From Arthrobacter sp. D5-1 (GTDB lineage: Bacteria; Actinomycetota; Actinomycetes; Actinomycetales; Micrococcaceae): a stretch of 64,000 nucleotides of DNA. Location: the NCBI RefSeq assembly GCF_017357425.1, contig NZ_CP014571.1:1860001-1924000 (forward strand), in the 5' to 3' direction. Position numbers and translations under genes: made by a program. Below, in pieces: positions 22,375 to 37,553 of this stretch (position 1 is its first letter; every line of letters starts with the position of its first letter). Below the pieces are notes generated by a model. It did not search any database. It saw only the letters and a list, made by a program, of their open reading frames with translations, and was not told the DNA's origin.

Positions 22375-25300
22375 CTACTTGAGGCGCGGCGCTTGTGTTG
22401 ACGGACCCACCCATGGGCTCACCGGGTTGCCCATCCAATACGTTCCGGCCGGCACTGTCTCACCCCGCATAACCAGCGACGCCGGACCAACAGTTCCGCC
22501 GTCGCCGATGCTGGCCGCGGGGAGGATGACGCCGTGCGGACCCATGGTGGCTCCGTTACCGAGCAGCACGGTGTCCAGGCTCATCACGCGGTCGTGGAAC
22601 AGGTGCGTCTGGACAACGCAGCCACGGTTGACGGAGGAATTCTCACCGAGCGTTACCAGGTCAGCTTCGGGCAGCCAGTAGCTTTCACACCAGGTCCCAC
22701 GGCCGATCTTCGCTCCGAGGCCGCGAAGCCACCACACCAAGGCGGGAGTTCCGGCGGCGGAGCGGGCAAACCACGGGGCACTCACCATTTCGATGAAGGT
22801 GTCCACTACCTCGTTGCGCCAGATGAATGAGCTCCACAAGGGGTGCTCACCCGCGCGGATGGTCCCCACCAGGGCCCACTTGGCCACGATGGAGCTCAAT
22901 GCGGCCACGGCACCTGCTGCCAGCATCACGACACCACCCAGGACGGCTGCCACCCAGTAGCCCCATCCACTCGCGATCCAATCCAGAACCAGCATGACGC
23001 TGACGGCGATGGCAACTGTGAGGATGACAGGCACCAGCCGGCACAGTTCCCACAACGCCCGGGCAACCTTGAGCCTGCGGGGCGGCTGGAAGGTCCGGGT
23101 TTGGTCAGCAGCGACGGCAGTGCGGCGCAGCCTGACCGGCGGGCTGCCCAACCAGGACGTGCCGGATTTGGCTTTCGCCGGCGTGGCAGACAGAACTGCA
23201 ACGAGGGAGTTCTTGGGAACGTTTCGTCCCGCAGCAGTCATGCCCGAGTTGCCCAGGAAGGAGCGCTTTCCTATTTTGGCGGGAGCAATCTTCATCCAGC
23301 CCCCACCGAGTTCGTAGGAGGCCACCATGGTGTCGTCAGCCAGGAAGGCTCCATCCCCAATGGTCGTCATTTTAGGAACCAACAGAACGGTTGAGGCTTC
23401 CACGTTTTTGCCGACTTTGGCGCCCAGAAGGCGCAGCCAGATCGGTGTGAAAAGGCTTGCGTAGACCGGGAAAAGGAGGTCCCGGGCCATGTCCAGAAGG
23501 CGTTCCGTGGCCCAAACCTGCCACCCGACACGGCTGCGGACCCCGTAGTAACCCTCCTTCAAACCCAACCCGAGAAGCCGGGCAACCATCAGGATGAGCA
23601 GCAGGTTGCCGAAGAACCACACCAACGCCGCAAGAGGCAATGCCAGAGCTATTTGAGCAAGCGCAGTTTCCAGGGATTCGTGGCCCTGCATGAAAGCCAG
23701 GACAACCAAGGCGGCCGCGAACGCAGAAATGTAAGGAATAAGGGCCAGGAGCGCCGAAGCGCTGGCAAAGGCGGAGAACCAGAGCCTGTCAACCACTGGC
23801 CGCCGGGTGATCGTTTCAGGCCACTCTTGCTTCGCTTTTCCACGGCGCTCGGCGGGGGAGCCGGCTACAAGGTGCCCGGCCTTCACTTTGCCCAGTACTG
23901 CCGACCCGGCTTCGACGCGCGCACCCGCACCGATGGTGGCCCCTGGCATCAGGGTGCTTCGGGCGCCGACGACTGCGCCGGCTCCTACGTGGATCTGCCC
24001 GATATGGACGGAGTCACCATCCACCCACCATCCGGAAAGGTCCACCTCGGGCTCGATGTTGGCTCCGCTTCCGAGGGACAGCAAACCGGTGACCGGGGGC
24101 AGTGAGTGCAGGTGGACATCCTTGCCGATCTTGGCTCCGAGGGCCCGTGCGTAGTAAGGGACGAACGGGGCGCTGGCCAGACCGATGGCGCCCGACAGGT
24201 CTTGTATTTGCTCGGCCAGCCACAAGCGCAGGTGGGTCTTTCCGGAACGTGGGTAAGTGCCGGGTTCGATCCTGCCAAGAAGCACCCTGGCTGCAACCAC
24301 CGAGATCGTCATCCGGCCCAGGGGGCTGACGAAGACCAGCCAGGACGCTGCGATCCACCACCACGACACGACGGGTGCGGCGGTAAATCCAGCAAAGTCT
24401 GCCAGCAACCTGTTGGCGGCCATGAGGTAGGTGAGCCAACGCATCCCCACCAGGATGTGTAAGGGCACGCCCATCAGGACCTGGAAGATCTGTGACTTCA
24501 GCGCCGTGGGCCGCACGGTGCGCTCTGCAGCGGGACCCGGCGCGCCGCCGTCGGGAAGTGATTGCCGCGCTGTGTCGATCAGTGCGCCGACACGTGGCGT
24601 GGCATAGATATCCGCCACGGTGATGGTGGGATACCGGACGCGAAGGGCAGAAACGAGCTGCGCCGCAGCCAAGGATCCGCCACCATAAGCGAAGAAGTCG
24701 GCGTCCAGGGAGCCGACGCGACTTCCCAGCACGGATTCCCATTGCTCAACCACCCAACGGGCGTCATCGGGCAGGTTCAGCGGGGCGTTCCCGGCTTCGG
24801 TGGCACCGGCTCCTGCCAGCGGCCACGGCAAAGCGTGACGGTCAACTTTTCCGCTCGTCTTGGTCGGGAGCGAATCCACCACGGTCAGCAGGGGGATCAA
24901 AGCGGCCGGCAGGCTTTCGCCAAGCAGCCGGCGTGCCTCGTCCATGGACAGCTCGTAGCCGTCAACGGGGGCCAGGTAGCCCACCAGGATCTGGTTGCCG
25001 GCAGCCGTGGTCTGCACGGCCGCAGCAGCACCGGCGACGCCCGGCAAGGACTGGAGCGCAGCATCCACTTCGCCCAGTTCGATCCGGCGTCCACCCAGTT
25101 TCACCTGTTCGTCGGCGCGGCCCATGAAGATCAGACCCTCGGCTTCGAAGCGGACCAGGTCACCCGATCGATAGGCCCGGCCCCATCCCAGCGATGCCAT
25201 GGGAGCGTACTTCTCGGCGTCCTTTGCGGGATCGAGGTAGCGGGCAAGCCCGACACCGCCGATGATCAATTCACCGATCTCACCTTCGGCCACCGGGACG

Positions 25301-26331
25301 CCTTGCGGATCGACGACGGCAAGGTCCCAGCCATCCAGTGGAAGCCCGATCCGCACGGGGCCGGGTCCGCCCAGGGGAGCGGCACAGGCAACGACCGTAG
25401 CCTCTGTGGGCCCGTAGGTGTTCCAGACTTCCCGGCCGTCCACCGCCAAGCGTTCGGCCAGTTCGGGCGGGCACGCTTCACCGCCGAAAATCAGGAGGCG
25501 GACGTTTTCGAGTGCTTCGGCAGGCCACAACGCAGCCAGGGTGGGCACGGTGGAAACCACCGTGATGCCGTGGTTGATGAGCCAAGGGCCGAGGTCCATG
25601 CCGGTGCGAACCAACGCTCGTGGTGCCGGTACCAGGCAAGCGCCGTGGCGCCAGGCAAGCCACATTTCCTCGCAGGAAGCGTCGAAGGCGACCGAAAGGC
25701 CGGCCAACACCCGGTCCTGGGGGCCAATAGGCTCAGCTTGAAGGAAGATCCTGGCCTCGGCGTCAACAAACGCGGCCGAGGACCGGTGCTGGACGGCAAC
25801 GCCCTTGGGGGTTCCTGTGGATCCGGAGGTGAAGATGATCCAGGAATCGTCGTCCAGTCCGGGGATGGAGGGTGTGGAGACGGGTTCCCGGGCCTCGCCG
25901 GAAAGCTGGATGTCCAGGCCCGCCGCGATGATGGCACCCACCTTGGCTTCGCCGAACACCAGACGGGCGCGTTCGTCGGGGTCGTCCGCATCCACGGGAA
26001 CGTAGGCAGCGCCAGCCATGAGGATTCCCAAGATGGCGATGTAGAGCTCGTTGGTGCCGGATGGGATCCGAACGCCGATTTTGTCGCCCCGGCCAAGACC
26101 TGCCGCATTGAGCCGGGCAGCGAAGGCGCGTACCGCCTTGAGAAGCTCGGTGTAGCTCAGGGACTTCTGCCCGTCATCCAGTGCCGAGGCTTCGGGAAAT
26201 GACGATGCGGTTTCTGTCAGGATGTCAACGAGGGTGCGCTCGGCCGGGGCGGCGGCGCCTCCCGGCAGCTGGGGACGGTACGTGGTCATGGCAGGGATAT
26301 GCCCGGCCCCCAATGGATGTTCTGTGCTCAC
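22375..26331 (-). CDS. Pls/PosA-type single-module nonribosomal peptide synthetase
   Basis: A 1318-residue membrane peptide synthetase. Adenylation domain about 20-505: IIFTSGSTGTPKG (A3), FDASCEEMW with amino-acid-binding Asp217 (A4), YGPTE (A5), GRADEQVKLGGRRIE (A8) and A10 Lys495. Carrier domain about 525-595 with the phosphopantetheine Ser553 in FAYGGGSLAAAQ. After that come six membrane helices in three pairs, alternating with three left-handed beta-helix (hexapeptide) acyltransferase-like domains. This A-T-TM-C1-TM-C2-TM-C3 plan is that of epsilon-poly-lysine synthetase and PosA. It probably polymerises one amino acid into a homopolymer at the membrane; the monomer is unknown. GTG 26331 has GGAAAG upstream; ATG 26289 is the alternative. 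Confidence 0.92.
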   Translation of the reverse strand: MSTEHPLGAGHIPAMTTYRPQLPGGAAAPAERTLVDILTETASSFPEASALDDGQKSLSYTELLKAVRAFAARLNAAGLGRGDKIGVRIPSGTNELYIAILGILMAGAAYVPVDADDPDERARLVFGEAKVGAIIAAGLDIQLSGEAREPVSTPSIPGLDDDSWIIFTSGSTGTPKGVAVQHRSSAAFVDAEARIFLQAEPIGPQDRVLAGLSVAFDASCEEMWLAWRHGACLVPAPRALVRTGMDLGPWLINHGITVVSTVPTLAALWPAEALENVRLLIFGGEACPPELAERLAVDGREVWNTYGPTEATVVACAAPLGGPGPVRIGLPLDGWDLAVVDPQGVPVAEGEIGELIIGGVGLARYLDPAKDAEKYAPMASLGWGRAYRSGDLVRFEAEGLIFMGRADEQVKLGGRRIELGEVDAALQSLPGVAGAAAAVQTTAAGNQILVGYLAPVDGYELSMDEARRLLGESLPAALIPLLTVVDSLPTKTSGKVDRHALPWPLAGAGATEAGNAPLNLPDDARWVVEQWESVLGSRVGSLDADFFAYGGGSLAAAQLVSALRVRYPTITVADIYATPRVGALIDTARQSLPDGGAPGPAAERTVRPTALKSQIFQVLMGVPLHILVGMRWLTYLMAANRLLADFAGFTAAPVVSWWWIAASWLVFVSPLGRMTISVVAARVLLGRIEPGTYPRSGKTHLRLWLAEQIQDLSGAIGLASAPFVPYYARALGAKIGKDVHLHSLPPVTGLLSLGSGANIEPEVDLSGWWVDGDSVHIGQIHVGAGAVVGARSTLMPGATIGAGARVEAGSAVLGKVKAGHLVAGSPAERRGKAKQEWPETITRRPVVDRLWFSAFASASALLALIPYISAFAAALVVLAFMQGHESLETALAQIALALPLAALVWFFGNLLLILMVARLLGLGLKEGYYGVRSRVGWQVWATERLLDMARDLLFPVYASLFTPIWLRLLGAKVGKNVEASTVLLVPKMTTIGDGAFLADDTMVASYELGGGWMKIAPAKIGKRSFLGNSGMTAAGRNVPKNSLVAVLSATPAKAKSGTSWLGSPPVRLRRTAVAADQTRTFQPPRRLKVARALWELCRLVPVILTVAIAVSVMLVLDWIASGWGYWVAAVLGGVVMLAAGAVAALSSIVAKWALVGTIRAGEHPLWSSFIWRNEVVDTFIEMVSAPWFARSAAGTPALVWWLRGLGAKIGRGTWCESYWLPEADLVTLGENSSVNRGCVVQTHLFHDRVMSLDTVLLGNGATMGPHGVILPAASIGDGGTVGPASLVMRGETVPAGTYWMGNPVSPWVGPSTQAPRLK

Positions 26332-26449
26332 GACGTCAGCTTTCCGCAGAAAGATGAACAAAAGGTGTCTGACGTTTCCTGCGCGTCACTTTCTGTTGCA
26401 CAGCAGTTTGCCTGCGCGTCACTGGCCGTTGGGAACCGGACATGGGGGC

Positions 26450-27415
26450 TTAGGGAACCAGCAGGACTTTGCCGGTGGTGCGGCGGCCTTCGAGGTCCCT
26501 GTGCGCTTGGGCTGCTTCGGCCAACGGGTATGTGGCACCGACCCTGACAGTGAGGGTGCCGTTGGCGGCGGCGTCGAAAATCTCGGCTGAACGCCACCTG
26601 CGTTCCTGGGCGTTCTGCACAAAGTGCGCCATGGTGGGCCTGGTCAGCGTCAGCGAACCTGCGGCGTTCAAACGCTGGGGATCGAAGGGCGGCACCGGGC
26701 CGGAGGCCGCACCGAAGAGCACCATGGCACCCCGGATGCGCAGGCTCTTCAGGGAGTCATCGAAGGTGTCTTTGCCGACGCCGTCGTACACCACGTTGAC
26801 GCCCTCGCCGTCGGTCAGTTCACGGACCCTGTCAGCGAAGCCCTCGTAACGGAGTACTTCATCAGCGCCTGCAAGCGTGGAGAGATCGGCCTTCTCATCA
26901 GAGGACACGGTGGTGATCACACGGGCTCCGCGGGCCTTCAGCAGTTGCGTCAACAGCAGACCAACGCCACCTGCGCCTGCGTGGAGCAGAACGGTGTGGC
27001 CCGGCTCTACGCGGAACGACGAGTTCATCAGGTAATGGGCAGTGATGCCCTGCAGCGGCAGGGCTGCTGCGGTGTGATCGTCGACGCCGTCAGGAACCGG
27101 AAGTGCCTTGGCCGCCTCCACCACGGCGTACTCTGCGTACGTCCTGGACCCCTCAGCCGTGGCAACCCGGTCGCCAACGGAAAATTCTGCGACACCTTCG
27201 CCTACGGACTCCACTGTGCCGGCGGCTTCGGCGCCTGGGGTGAAGGGGTATTCCACCTTGTAGGTGCCGCTGCGTTGGTAGGTCTCAATGAAATTGACCC
27301 CGGCAGCTGCGACCTTGATCAACAGCTGGCCGGGGCCAGGTTTCGGTATTTTCACAGATGCGTATTCGAGGACCTCAGGTCCTCCGGGCTGCTGTGCAAC
27401 GATGGCGTGCGTCAT
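26450..27415 (-). CDS. quinone oxidoreductase (zinc-independent MDR, QOR-like)
   Basis: A 321-residue medium-chain dehydrogenase/reductase of the QOR branch: GVNFIETYQRSGTY, PFTPGAEAAGTVESVGEGV, then the NADPH-binding LLHAGAGGVGLLLTQLLKA (AxxGxxG) at about 143-161. Structural and catalytic zinc ligands are absent, as normal for this branch. It reduces quinones or enals with NADPH. GAGGAG precedes the ATG. It is 118 bp upstream of the synthetase gene on the same strand, too far to assume co-transcription. Confidence 0.88.
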   Translation of the reverse strand: MTHAIVAQQPGGPEVLEYASVKIPKPGPGQLLIKVAAAGVNFIETYQRSGTYKVEYPFTPGAEAAGTVESVGEGVAEFSVGDRVATAEGSRTYAEYAVVEAAKALPVPDGVDDHTAAALPLQGITAHYLMNSSFRVEPGHTVLLHAGAGGVGLLLTQLLKARGARVITTVSSDEKADLSTLAGADEVLRYEGFADRVRELTDGEGVNVVYDGVGKDTFDDSLKSLRIRGAMVLFGAASGPVPPFDPQRLNAAGSLTLTRPTMAHFVQNAQERRWRSAEIFDAAANGTLTVRVGATYPLAEAAQAHRDLEGRRTTGKVLLVP

Positions 27416-27500
27416 GGTGGCTCCTCACTCCGGGGCGGTCCTTCCGGGGCCCGGTTTCAGATTCCATCCTAGGGAAGTTGGGGCTTCCCTTGTTGAACGC

Positions 27501-28589
27501 CTAGAAGCGTCCGTGCGTCGAAGCCACGGGGCAATCGAAGCCGCGGCCTGCTGCCAGGCCTACGTCATTGAGGTATCTGACCACGATGCCGTAGGACTGC
27601 ATCAACGTGGTTTCCGTGTAGGAAATGGAGTGCTTGGCGCAGAACTCGCGGACGATCTTTGTGGCCTTGTACAAATGGGGGCGAGCCATGTCCGGGAACA
27701 AGTGGTGCTCCACCTGGCGGTTGAGTCCACCCAGGAGGAAGTCCATGAAGAGACCACCGGAGATATTGCGCGAGGTCAGGATCTGGCGGTTGAGGAAGTC
27801 CACGCGGCTGTCCTTGGGGAGGACGGGCATGCCCTTGTGGTTCGGGGCGAACGAGGCTCCCATGTAGAAGCCGTAAACCATGATCTGGACGCCAAGGAAG
27901 GCGAACGCCATGCCGATGGGCAGGAAGGTGAAAGCCAGGACCGGGAGGGCGGCAAGCCTGGTCACGAGGATGGGCGTCTCCACCCAGCGGTGACGTACTT
28001 TCTGCTTGCCGAAGACGAAGCGAAGGGAGTCGAACTGCAGGCTCAAGCCCAGGAGCGTCAGGAGCGGGAAGAAGAACCAGCCCTGCTTTTTGGTGAGGAA
28101 AGCCAGGCGGCCTTTGCGTTCGGCTGCAGCGTCCTCATAGAACACCAAGGCGTTGTTCCGGATGTCCGGGTCCTTGGAGATGACGTTGGGGTGGTTGTGG
28201 TGGGCTCCGTGCTTCTGTTCCCACCAGGAATAGCTGATGCCGGCAACTCCTGTGGCCAGGAGACGGGCTGACCAATCGTTGGCACGCCGGGAAGCGAAGA
28301 TCTGCTTGTGACCTGCCTCGTGGGCAAGGAAGCTCAGCTGCGTGCACAGGATGCCTACGGCTGCAGCGATCAAAAGCTGGTACCAGGAATCGCCGATCAG
28401 TGCGAAGCCGAGCCAGGTGCCGGCCATAAGGAGTGCCAGGGCCACGAAGACCCAGATGTAGAAGCCGCTACGGCGTTCCAGGAGTCCGGCTGCCTTGACG
28501 CTCTTGAGAAGCTCCGAGTAGCTCTGGACGACGGGATTTGGTTGAATTGCGCGAGCTTTGGGGCGCTCAGCGGTGGACGTGGGTGACAT
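27501..28589 (-). CDS. membrane fatty acid (acyl-CoA/lipid) desaturase
   Basis: A 362-residue di-iron desaturase that introduces double bonds into fatty acyl chains and so tunes membrane fluidity. Histidine boxes: HEAGH (90-94), HGAHH (127-131) followed by NHPN, and the late NRQVEHHLFP. About four membrane helices lie in the usual places. The ATG at 28589 (MSPTSTAERP) has GGGG 7 nt upstream; a longer frame to 28655 is unlikely. It is divergent from argC across 167 bp. Confidence 0.9.
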   Translation of the reverse strand: MSPTSTAERPKARAIQPNPVVQSYSELLKSVKAAGLLERRSGFYIWVFVALALLMAGTWLGFALIGDSWYQLLIAAAVGILCTQLSFLAHEAGHKQIFASRRANDWSARLLATGVAGISYSWWEQKHGAHHNHPNVISKDPDIRNNALVFYEDAAAERKGRLAFLTKKQGWFFFPLLTLLGLSLQFDSLRFVFGKQKVRHRWVETPILVTRLAALPVLAFTFLPIGMAFAFLGVQIMVYGFYMGASFAPNHKGMPVLPKDSRVDFLNRQILTSRNISGGLFMDFLLGGLNRQVEHHLFPDMARPHLYKATKIVREFCAKHSISYTETTLMQSYGIVVRYLNDVGLAAGRGFDCPVASTHGRF

Positions 28590-28707
28590 AAATGTGCCCC
28601 GTATCGCTAACGGGCAACGCTGCAGCCGACGTTCGGACTGCACGGTCTGGATCACCCTTCACTAAGCATACGTCCAATCCCCAAAATAATGAGACTGCTC
28701 ACAACTG

Positions 28708-30951
<2,244 letters not shown>

Positions 30952-30955
30952 GCTT

Positions 30956-31918
30956 ATGACAATGACTGCCCATACCCGCGAAACCACGTCCACGAGCCAC
31001 GTCTCGGCCGAGGCAGCCCAGGACAAGGCCGGCACGCTGATCGAAGCCCTGCCGTGGATCCAACGATTCGCCGGCACCACCATGGTGATCAAGTACGGCG
31101 GCAACGCCATGGTCAACGACGACCTCCGCCGCGCCTTCGCTGAGGACATCGTGTTCCTCCACCACGTGGGCATCCACCCCGTGGTGGTTCATGGCGGCGG
31201 CCCCCAGATCAACTCCATGCTCGGCCGCCTCGGCATCGAGTCGGAGTTCAAGGGTGGGCTGCGCGTCACCACGCCCGAGGCCATGGACGTGGTCCGCATG
31301 GTCCTGACAGGTCAGGTTGGCCGTGAACTCGTAGGGCTCATTAACTCCCACGGTCCTTATGCCGTCGGCATGTCCGGCGAGGATGGTGGCCTGCTGCGCG
31401 CCGTCCGCACGGGCACCGTGGTTGATGGCGAAGAAGTGGACCTCGGCCTGGTGGGCGAAGTCGTGGGCGTGGATCCAGCCGGCATCACGGATATCCTCGA
31501 CGCCGGTCGCATCCCCGTGATTTCAACCGTGGCCCCGGAGATCGTGGACGACGGAAACGGCTTCCAGACCACCGGCCAGGTACTGAACGTTAACGCCGAC
31601 ACCGCAGCTGCCGCCGTTGCTTCGGCCCTGGGTGCCACCAAGCTCGTCATCCTGACCGACGTGGAAGGCCTGTACGCCAACTGGCCGGACAAATCCTCGC
31701 TGATCTCGTCGCTGAGAGCCTCGGAACTCCGCGAAATGCTTCCCCGCCTTGAGTCGGGAATGATCCCCAAAATGGCCGCCTGCCTGAAGGCCATCGACGA
31801 AGGCGTGGAGCGCGCACACATCGTGGACGGCCGGCTCCCACACTCGATGTTGTTGGAAACGTTCACGACGGCGGGCATCGGCACCCAAGTAGTACCCGAC
31901 GAGGAAGTGAACGCATGA
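30956..31918 (+). CDS. argB: acetylglutamate kinase
   Basis: Phosphorylates N-acetylglutamate, usually the arginine-inhibited step. The 320-residue protein has an N-terminal extension of about 30 residues, then [24 protein letters not shown] and the late [18 protein letters not shown], all amino-acid-kinase motifs. The helix [11 protein letters not shown] before the core is the type found in arginine-sensitive enzymes. ATG 30956 or 30962 are both possible; no strong ribosome binding site. The stop overlaps argD by 4 bp. Confidence 0.95.
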   Translation: MTMTAHTRETTSTSHVSAEAAQDKAGTLIEALPWIQRFAGTTMVIKYGGNAMVNDDLRRAFAEDIVFLHHVGIHPVVVHGGGPQINSMLGRLGIESEFKGGLRVTTPEAMDVVRMVLTGQVGRELVGLINSHGPYAVGMSGEDGGLLRAVRTGTVVDGEEVDLGLVGEVVGVDPAGITDILDAGRIPVISTVAPEIVDDGNGFQTTGQVLNVNADTAAAAVASALGATKLVILTDVEGLYANWPDKSSLISSLRASELREMLPRLESGMIPKMAACLKAIDEGVERAHIVDGRLPHSMLLETFTTAGIGTQVVPDEEVNA

Positions 31919-33240
31919 GCACCGAACTGAGCCATACCGCCGAAGGCCGCAGCAGCGTCGGGGGGCGGCTGGGGACGGAAGGGGCCCCCATCGCTGCGGA
32001 GGCTGCCGCAGCCACGCTCGTTTCCCAGAGCTCAGGCGCCGACTGGCTGGCGCGCTACTCGTCCTCGCTGATGGGTGTCTTCGGCACGCCCCAGCGGGTC
32101 CTGGTCCGTGGCGCCGGTTGCCTTGTCTGGGATGCAGACGGGAAGGAATACCTTGATCTCCTGGGCGGCATCGCTGTGAACGCCCTGGGCCACGCGCACC
32201 CTTTCGTAACCTCCGTGATTTCCAGCCAACTGGCCACGCTCGGCCATGTCTCGAACTTCTTCACGAGCCCCACGCAGATCGCTCTCGCCGAGAAGCTGTT
32301 ATCCCTCAGCAAGGCCCCGGCTGGTTCCAAGGTCTTTTTTGCCAATTCCGGTACCGAGGCCAACGAAGCAGCGTTCAAGCTGGCACGCAGGAACAACTCC
32401 GACGGGAAGCGCACCAAAATCATCGCTTTGGAGGGTGCCTTCCACGGCCGCAGCATGGGTGCTTTGGCCCTCACGGCCAAAGAGGCCTACCGTGCGCCGT
32501 TTGAACCACTGCCAGGTGGTGTGGTCCACATTCCGTTTGGTGACATCGAGGCCCTGCTTGCCGCCGTCGACGATTCCACTGCTGCCGTGTTCCTGGAACC
32601 CATCCAAGGCGAAGCGGGGGTTCGGCCGCTCAGCGCCGAATACCTGCAGGCAGCCCGTGAAGCTACCACCGCAGCGGGTGCGTTGTTGATCCTGGACGAG
32701 GTCCAGACCGGCATCGGCCGCACCGGAAAGTGGCTTGCCAGCGAAGACGCAGGAATTGTGCCCGACGCCGTCACGCTCGCCAAGGGCCTTGGCGGCGGGT
32801 TCCCGGTGGGTGCCCTTGTCACCTTCGGAAGTACGACGTCGGCCCTGCTCACCGCAGGGCAGCACGGCACCACTTTCGGCGGAAACCCGGTGGCTACGGC
32901 CGCCGCCTTGGCCACGCTGCACGCCATCGAAAGCCAAGGTCTCCTGCGGAACGTGCTGAGCGTCGGTGCGCACCTGCGCGAAGGGCTGGCTGACGTCGAT
33001 GCTGTCAGTGAAGTCCGCGGCGAGGGCCTGCTGATTGGATTCGACGTGAACGCCGACATCGCACCTGCCATGGTGACCGCAGCTTTGGATGCAGGCTTCA
33101 TCATCAACAGTCCGGGCCCGCGGACCATCCGTCTCGCCCCTCCGCTGATCCTGACCACCGAGCAGGCCGACCGGTTCCTGTCAGCCCTGCCCGCCTTGAT
33201 CGCCACGGCTACCGCCCAAACCGCTAAGGATGCACAGTGA
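31915..33240 (+). CDS. argD: acetylornithine aminotransferase
   Basis: A PLP-dependent class III aminotransferase, 441 residues. The PLP Lys290 lies in [16 protein letters not shown], with [15 protein letters not shown] (144-158) and [14 protein letters not shown] (258-271). The first ~40 residues (Gly/Ala-rich, [19 protein letters not shown]) are extra compared with usual enzymes of about 400 residues and are probably disordered; an internal start is conceivable, but the ATGA overlap with argB supports ATG 31915. Confidence 0.96.
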   Translation: MSTELSHTAEGRSSVGGRLGTEGAPIAAEAAAATLVSQSSGADWLARYSSSLMGVFGTPQRVLVRGAGCLVWDADGKEYLDLLGGIAVNALGHAHPFVTSVISSQLATLGHVSNFFTSPTQIALAEKLLSLSKAPAGSKVFFANSGTEANEAAFKLARRNNSDGKRTKIIALEGAFHGRSMGALALTAKEAYRAPFEPLPGGVVHIPFGDIEALLAAVDDSTAAVFLEPIQGEAGVRPLSAEYLQAAREATTAAGALLILDEVQTGIGRTGKWLASEDAGIVPDAVTLAKGLGGGFPVGALVTFGSTTSALLTAGQHGTTFGGNPVATAAALATLHAIESQGLLRNVLSVGAHLREGLADVDAVSEVRGEGLLIGFDVNADIAPAMVTAALDAGFIINSPGPRTIRLAPPLILTTEQADRFLSALPALIATATAQTAKDAQ

Positions 33241-34241
33241 GCACGTCAACCACCCGTCACTTCCTCAAGGACACGGACCTGAGCCCCGCCGAGCAGGCTG
33301 AGGTCCTGGAACTCGCCGTCCGGATGAAGGCCGCGCCTTACAGCGTGCAGCCCTTCGCCGCAGAGGGCAACGGCCGCAAGACCGTTGCAGTGATCTTTGA
33401 CAAGACCTCCACCCGCACCCGCGTCTCGTTCGCCACGGGCATCGCAGACATGGGTGGCAACGCATTGATTATCAACCCGGGGGAAGCGCAGATCGGCCAT
33501 AAGGAATCCGTGGAGGACACTGCCAAAGTCCTGGAGCGCATGGTGTCCACCATTGTGTGGCGGACCGGGGCGCACGCCGGACTGGTGGCGATGGCTGAAA
33601 ACTCCAAGGTCCCCGTCATCAATGCCCTGTGCGACGATTACCACCCCTGCCAGCTCCTGGCCGACCTCCTTGCCGTCAAGGAACACAAGGGCGAGCTGGC
33701 CGGACTGAGCATGGCGTACCTGGGCGATGCCGCCAACAACATGGCCAACTCGTACCTCCTTGCCGGCGTCACTGCCGGGATGCACGTTCGCATCTCCGGG
33801 CCGGAGGGGTATCTCCCTGCCGCGGAAATTGTTGCCGCTGCAGAGGAACGCGCTGCGGAGACCGGCGGTTCGGTCCTCATCACCAGCGATGCTGCCGAGG
33901 CCCTCAAGGGCGCCGACGTCGTTGCAACAGACACCTGGGTTTCCATGGGCCAGGAGTCCGAAAAGGAAGCGCGGATGCAACTCTTCCGTGAATATTCCGT
34001 GGACGAGGCCGCCATGGCGCAAGCTGCGCCGGACGCCGTCGTGCTTCACTGCCTTCCCGCTTACCGCGGTTACGAGATTTCGGCGGACGTCATCGACGGC
34101 CCGCAGTCGATCGTGTGGGATGAGGCGGAAAACCGCCTCCACGCCCAGAAGGCACTCATGGCATGGTTGATGCACCGCTCGGGACTTGCTTTCGTGGAGG
34201 GCCTTTCACCTGTTGAAGGTACCGGGGAGAGCACGTTCTAG
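33237..34241 (+). CDS. argF: ornithine carbamoyltransferase
   Basis: Forms citrulline from ornithine and carbamoyl phosphate. The 334-residue protein has STRTRVSF (carbamoyl-phosphate site), [18 protein letters not shown] and [10 protein letters not shown] with the catalytic Cys. The GTG at 33237 overlaps the argD stop by 4 bp. The last ~25 residues ([16 protein letters not shown]) extend beyond the typical end. Confidence 0.96.
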   Translation: MSTSTTRHFLKDTDLSPAEQAEVLELAVRMKAAPYSVQPFAAEGNGRKTVAVIFDKTSTRTRVSFATGIADMGGNALIINPGEAQIGHKESVEDTAKVLERMVSTIVWRTGAHAGLVAMAENSKVPVINALCDDYHPCQLLADLLAVKEHKGELAGLSMAYLGDAANNMANSYLLAGVTAGMHVRISGPEGYLPAAEIVAAAEERAAETGGSVLITSDAAEALKGADVVATDTWVSMGQESEKEARMQLFREYSVDEAAMAQAAPDAVVLHCLPAYRGYEISADVIDGPQSIVWDEAENRLHAQKALMAWLMHRSGLAFVEGLSPVEGTGESTF

Positions 34242-34780
34242 TGTCCACCAACCCGTCCGTGCCGGGCGCCAGCCCAGCCACCAAGACTGCCCGCCAGGCG
34301 CGTATCACCGCGATCTTGACAGGTGAGTCAGTGCGCTCCCAGGCAGAGCTTGCAGCCCTGCTGGCGGACGACGGCGTCCAGGTCACCCAGGCCACGTTAT
34401 CCAGGGACCTCGTGGAGCTGGGCGCAGTCCGGGTCCGTGGAAAGGAAGGCGCGTTGGTTTACGCCGTTCCGGGGGAGGGCGGCGACCGCAACGCCAAGAG
34501 CGGCGTGACCCAGGAGATTCTGGATGCACGTCTGACGCGGTTGTGCGGCGAACTCCTGGTCACCGCGGAGGCCTCGGGCAATATCGTGGTCCTTCGTACC
34601 CCGCCGGGTGCGGCGAACTTCCTGGCACTGGCCGTGGACCACTCGGTGATGCCCTCTGTATTGGGTACGATCGCAGGCGATGACACTTTGCTGTTGGTCG
34701 CCCGGGATCCCGATGGCGGGGCAGAACTGGCGGCGCGTTTCCTGCGCATGGCCGAAGAAGCCGGGCCGGCCAACCAATAG
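34241..34780 (+). CDS. argR: arginine repressor
   Basis: A 179-residue ArgR. The N-terminal winged helix-turn-helix ([35 protein letters not shown]) binds ARG boxes. The C-terminal domain ([17 protein letters not shown], then [15 protein letters not shown]) hexamerises and binds arginine. A Pro/Ser-rich 15-residue N-terminal arm precedes the DNA-binding domain. The GTG overlaps the argF stop by one base (TAGTG), so the regulator is produced with the enzymes it controls. Confidence 0.96.
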   Translation: MSTNPSVPGASPATKTARQARITAILTGESVRSQAELAALLADDGVQVTQATLSRDLVELGAVRVRGKEGALVYAVPGEGGDRNAKSGVTQEILDARLTRLCGELLVTAEASGNIVVLRTPPGAANFLALAVDHSVMPSVLGTIAGDDTLLLVARDPDGGAELAARFLRMAEEAGPANQ

Positions 34781-34787
34781 ATTTTCC

Positions 34788-34829
34788 CAGCATTGATTCA
34801 CACCAGCATTGATTCGAATGAACCAAGCA
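34788..34829 (+). promoter_or_regulatory. direct repeats and palindrome upstream of argG
   Basis: CAGCATTGATTC occurs twice, at 34788-34799 and 34804-34815, with a 16-bp period. The second copy runs into the palindrome ATTCGAAT. This AT-rich 42-bp block fills most of the argR-argG gap and could be a second ArgR-controlled operator or promoter. Fit to the ARG box consensus is weaker than at argC. Confidence 0.4.
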
Positions 34830-34848
34830 ACAACAAAGGAGCACTCTC

Positions 34849-37469
<2,621 letters not shown>

Positions 37470-37476
37470 ACCACGT

Positions 37477-37534
37477 GCGGGACGGCACGTCGCGGCCATG
37501 CCTTCGGGCAGGGCATCGCGAGGTGCCGTCCCGC
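37477..37534. terminator. long hairpin after the arg cluster
   Basis: Bases 37477-37494 and 37517-37534 pair over 18 bp with one mismatch (core GCGGGACGGCAC). The loop contains a smaller ATGCC/GGCAT hairpin capped by TTCG. There is no U-tract, so it is a GC-rich terminator or mRNA stabiliser just 8 bp after argH and just before the next promoter. Confidence 0.6.
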
Positions 37535-37541
37535 TGTGCGT

Positions 37542-37547
37542 TAACAT
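37542..37547 (+). promoter_or_regulatory. -10 element for a leaderless transcript
   Basis: TAACAT is followed by 6 nt and the ATG of the mycothiol-dependent-type gene. There is no Shine-Dalgarno sequence. It overlaps nothing coding and begins 8 bp after the hairpin. Confidence 0.5.
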
Positions 37548-37553
37548 GGCGCT

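Noticed and set aside
24562..26202. 546-codon plus-strand open frame
   Set aside because: It lies wholly inside the Pls-type synthetase gene on the other strand and encodes no recognisable domain; long antisense frames are common at this GC content.
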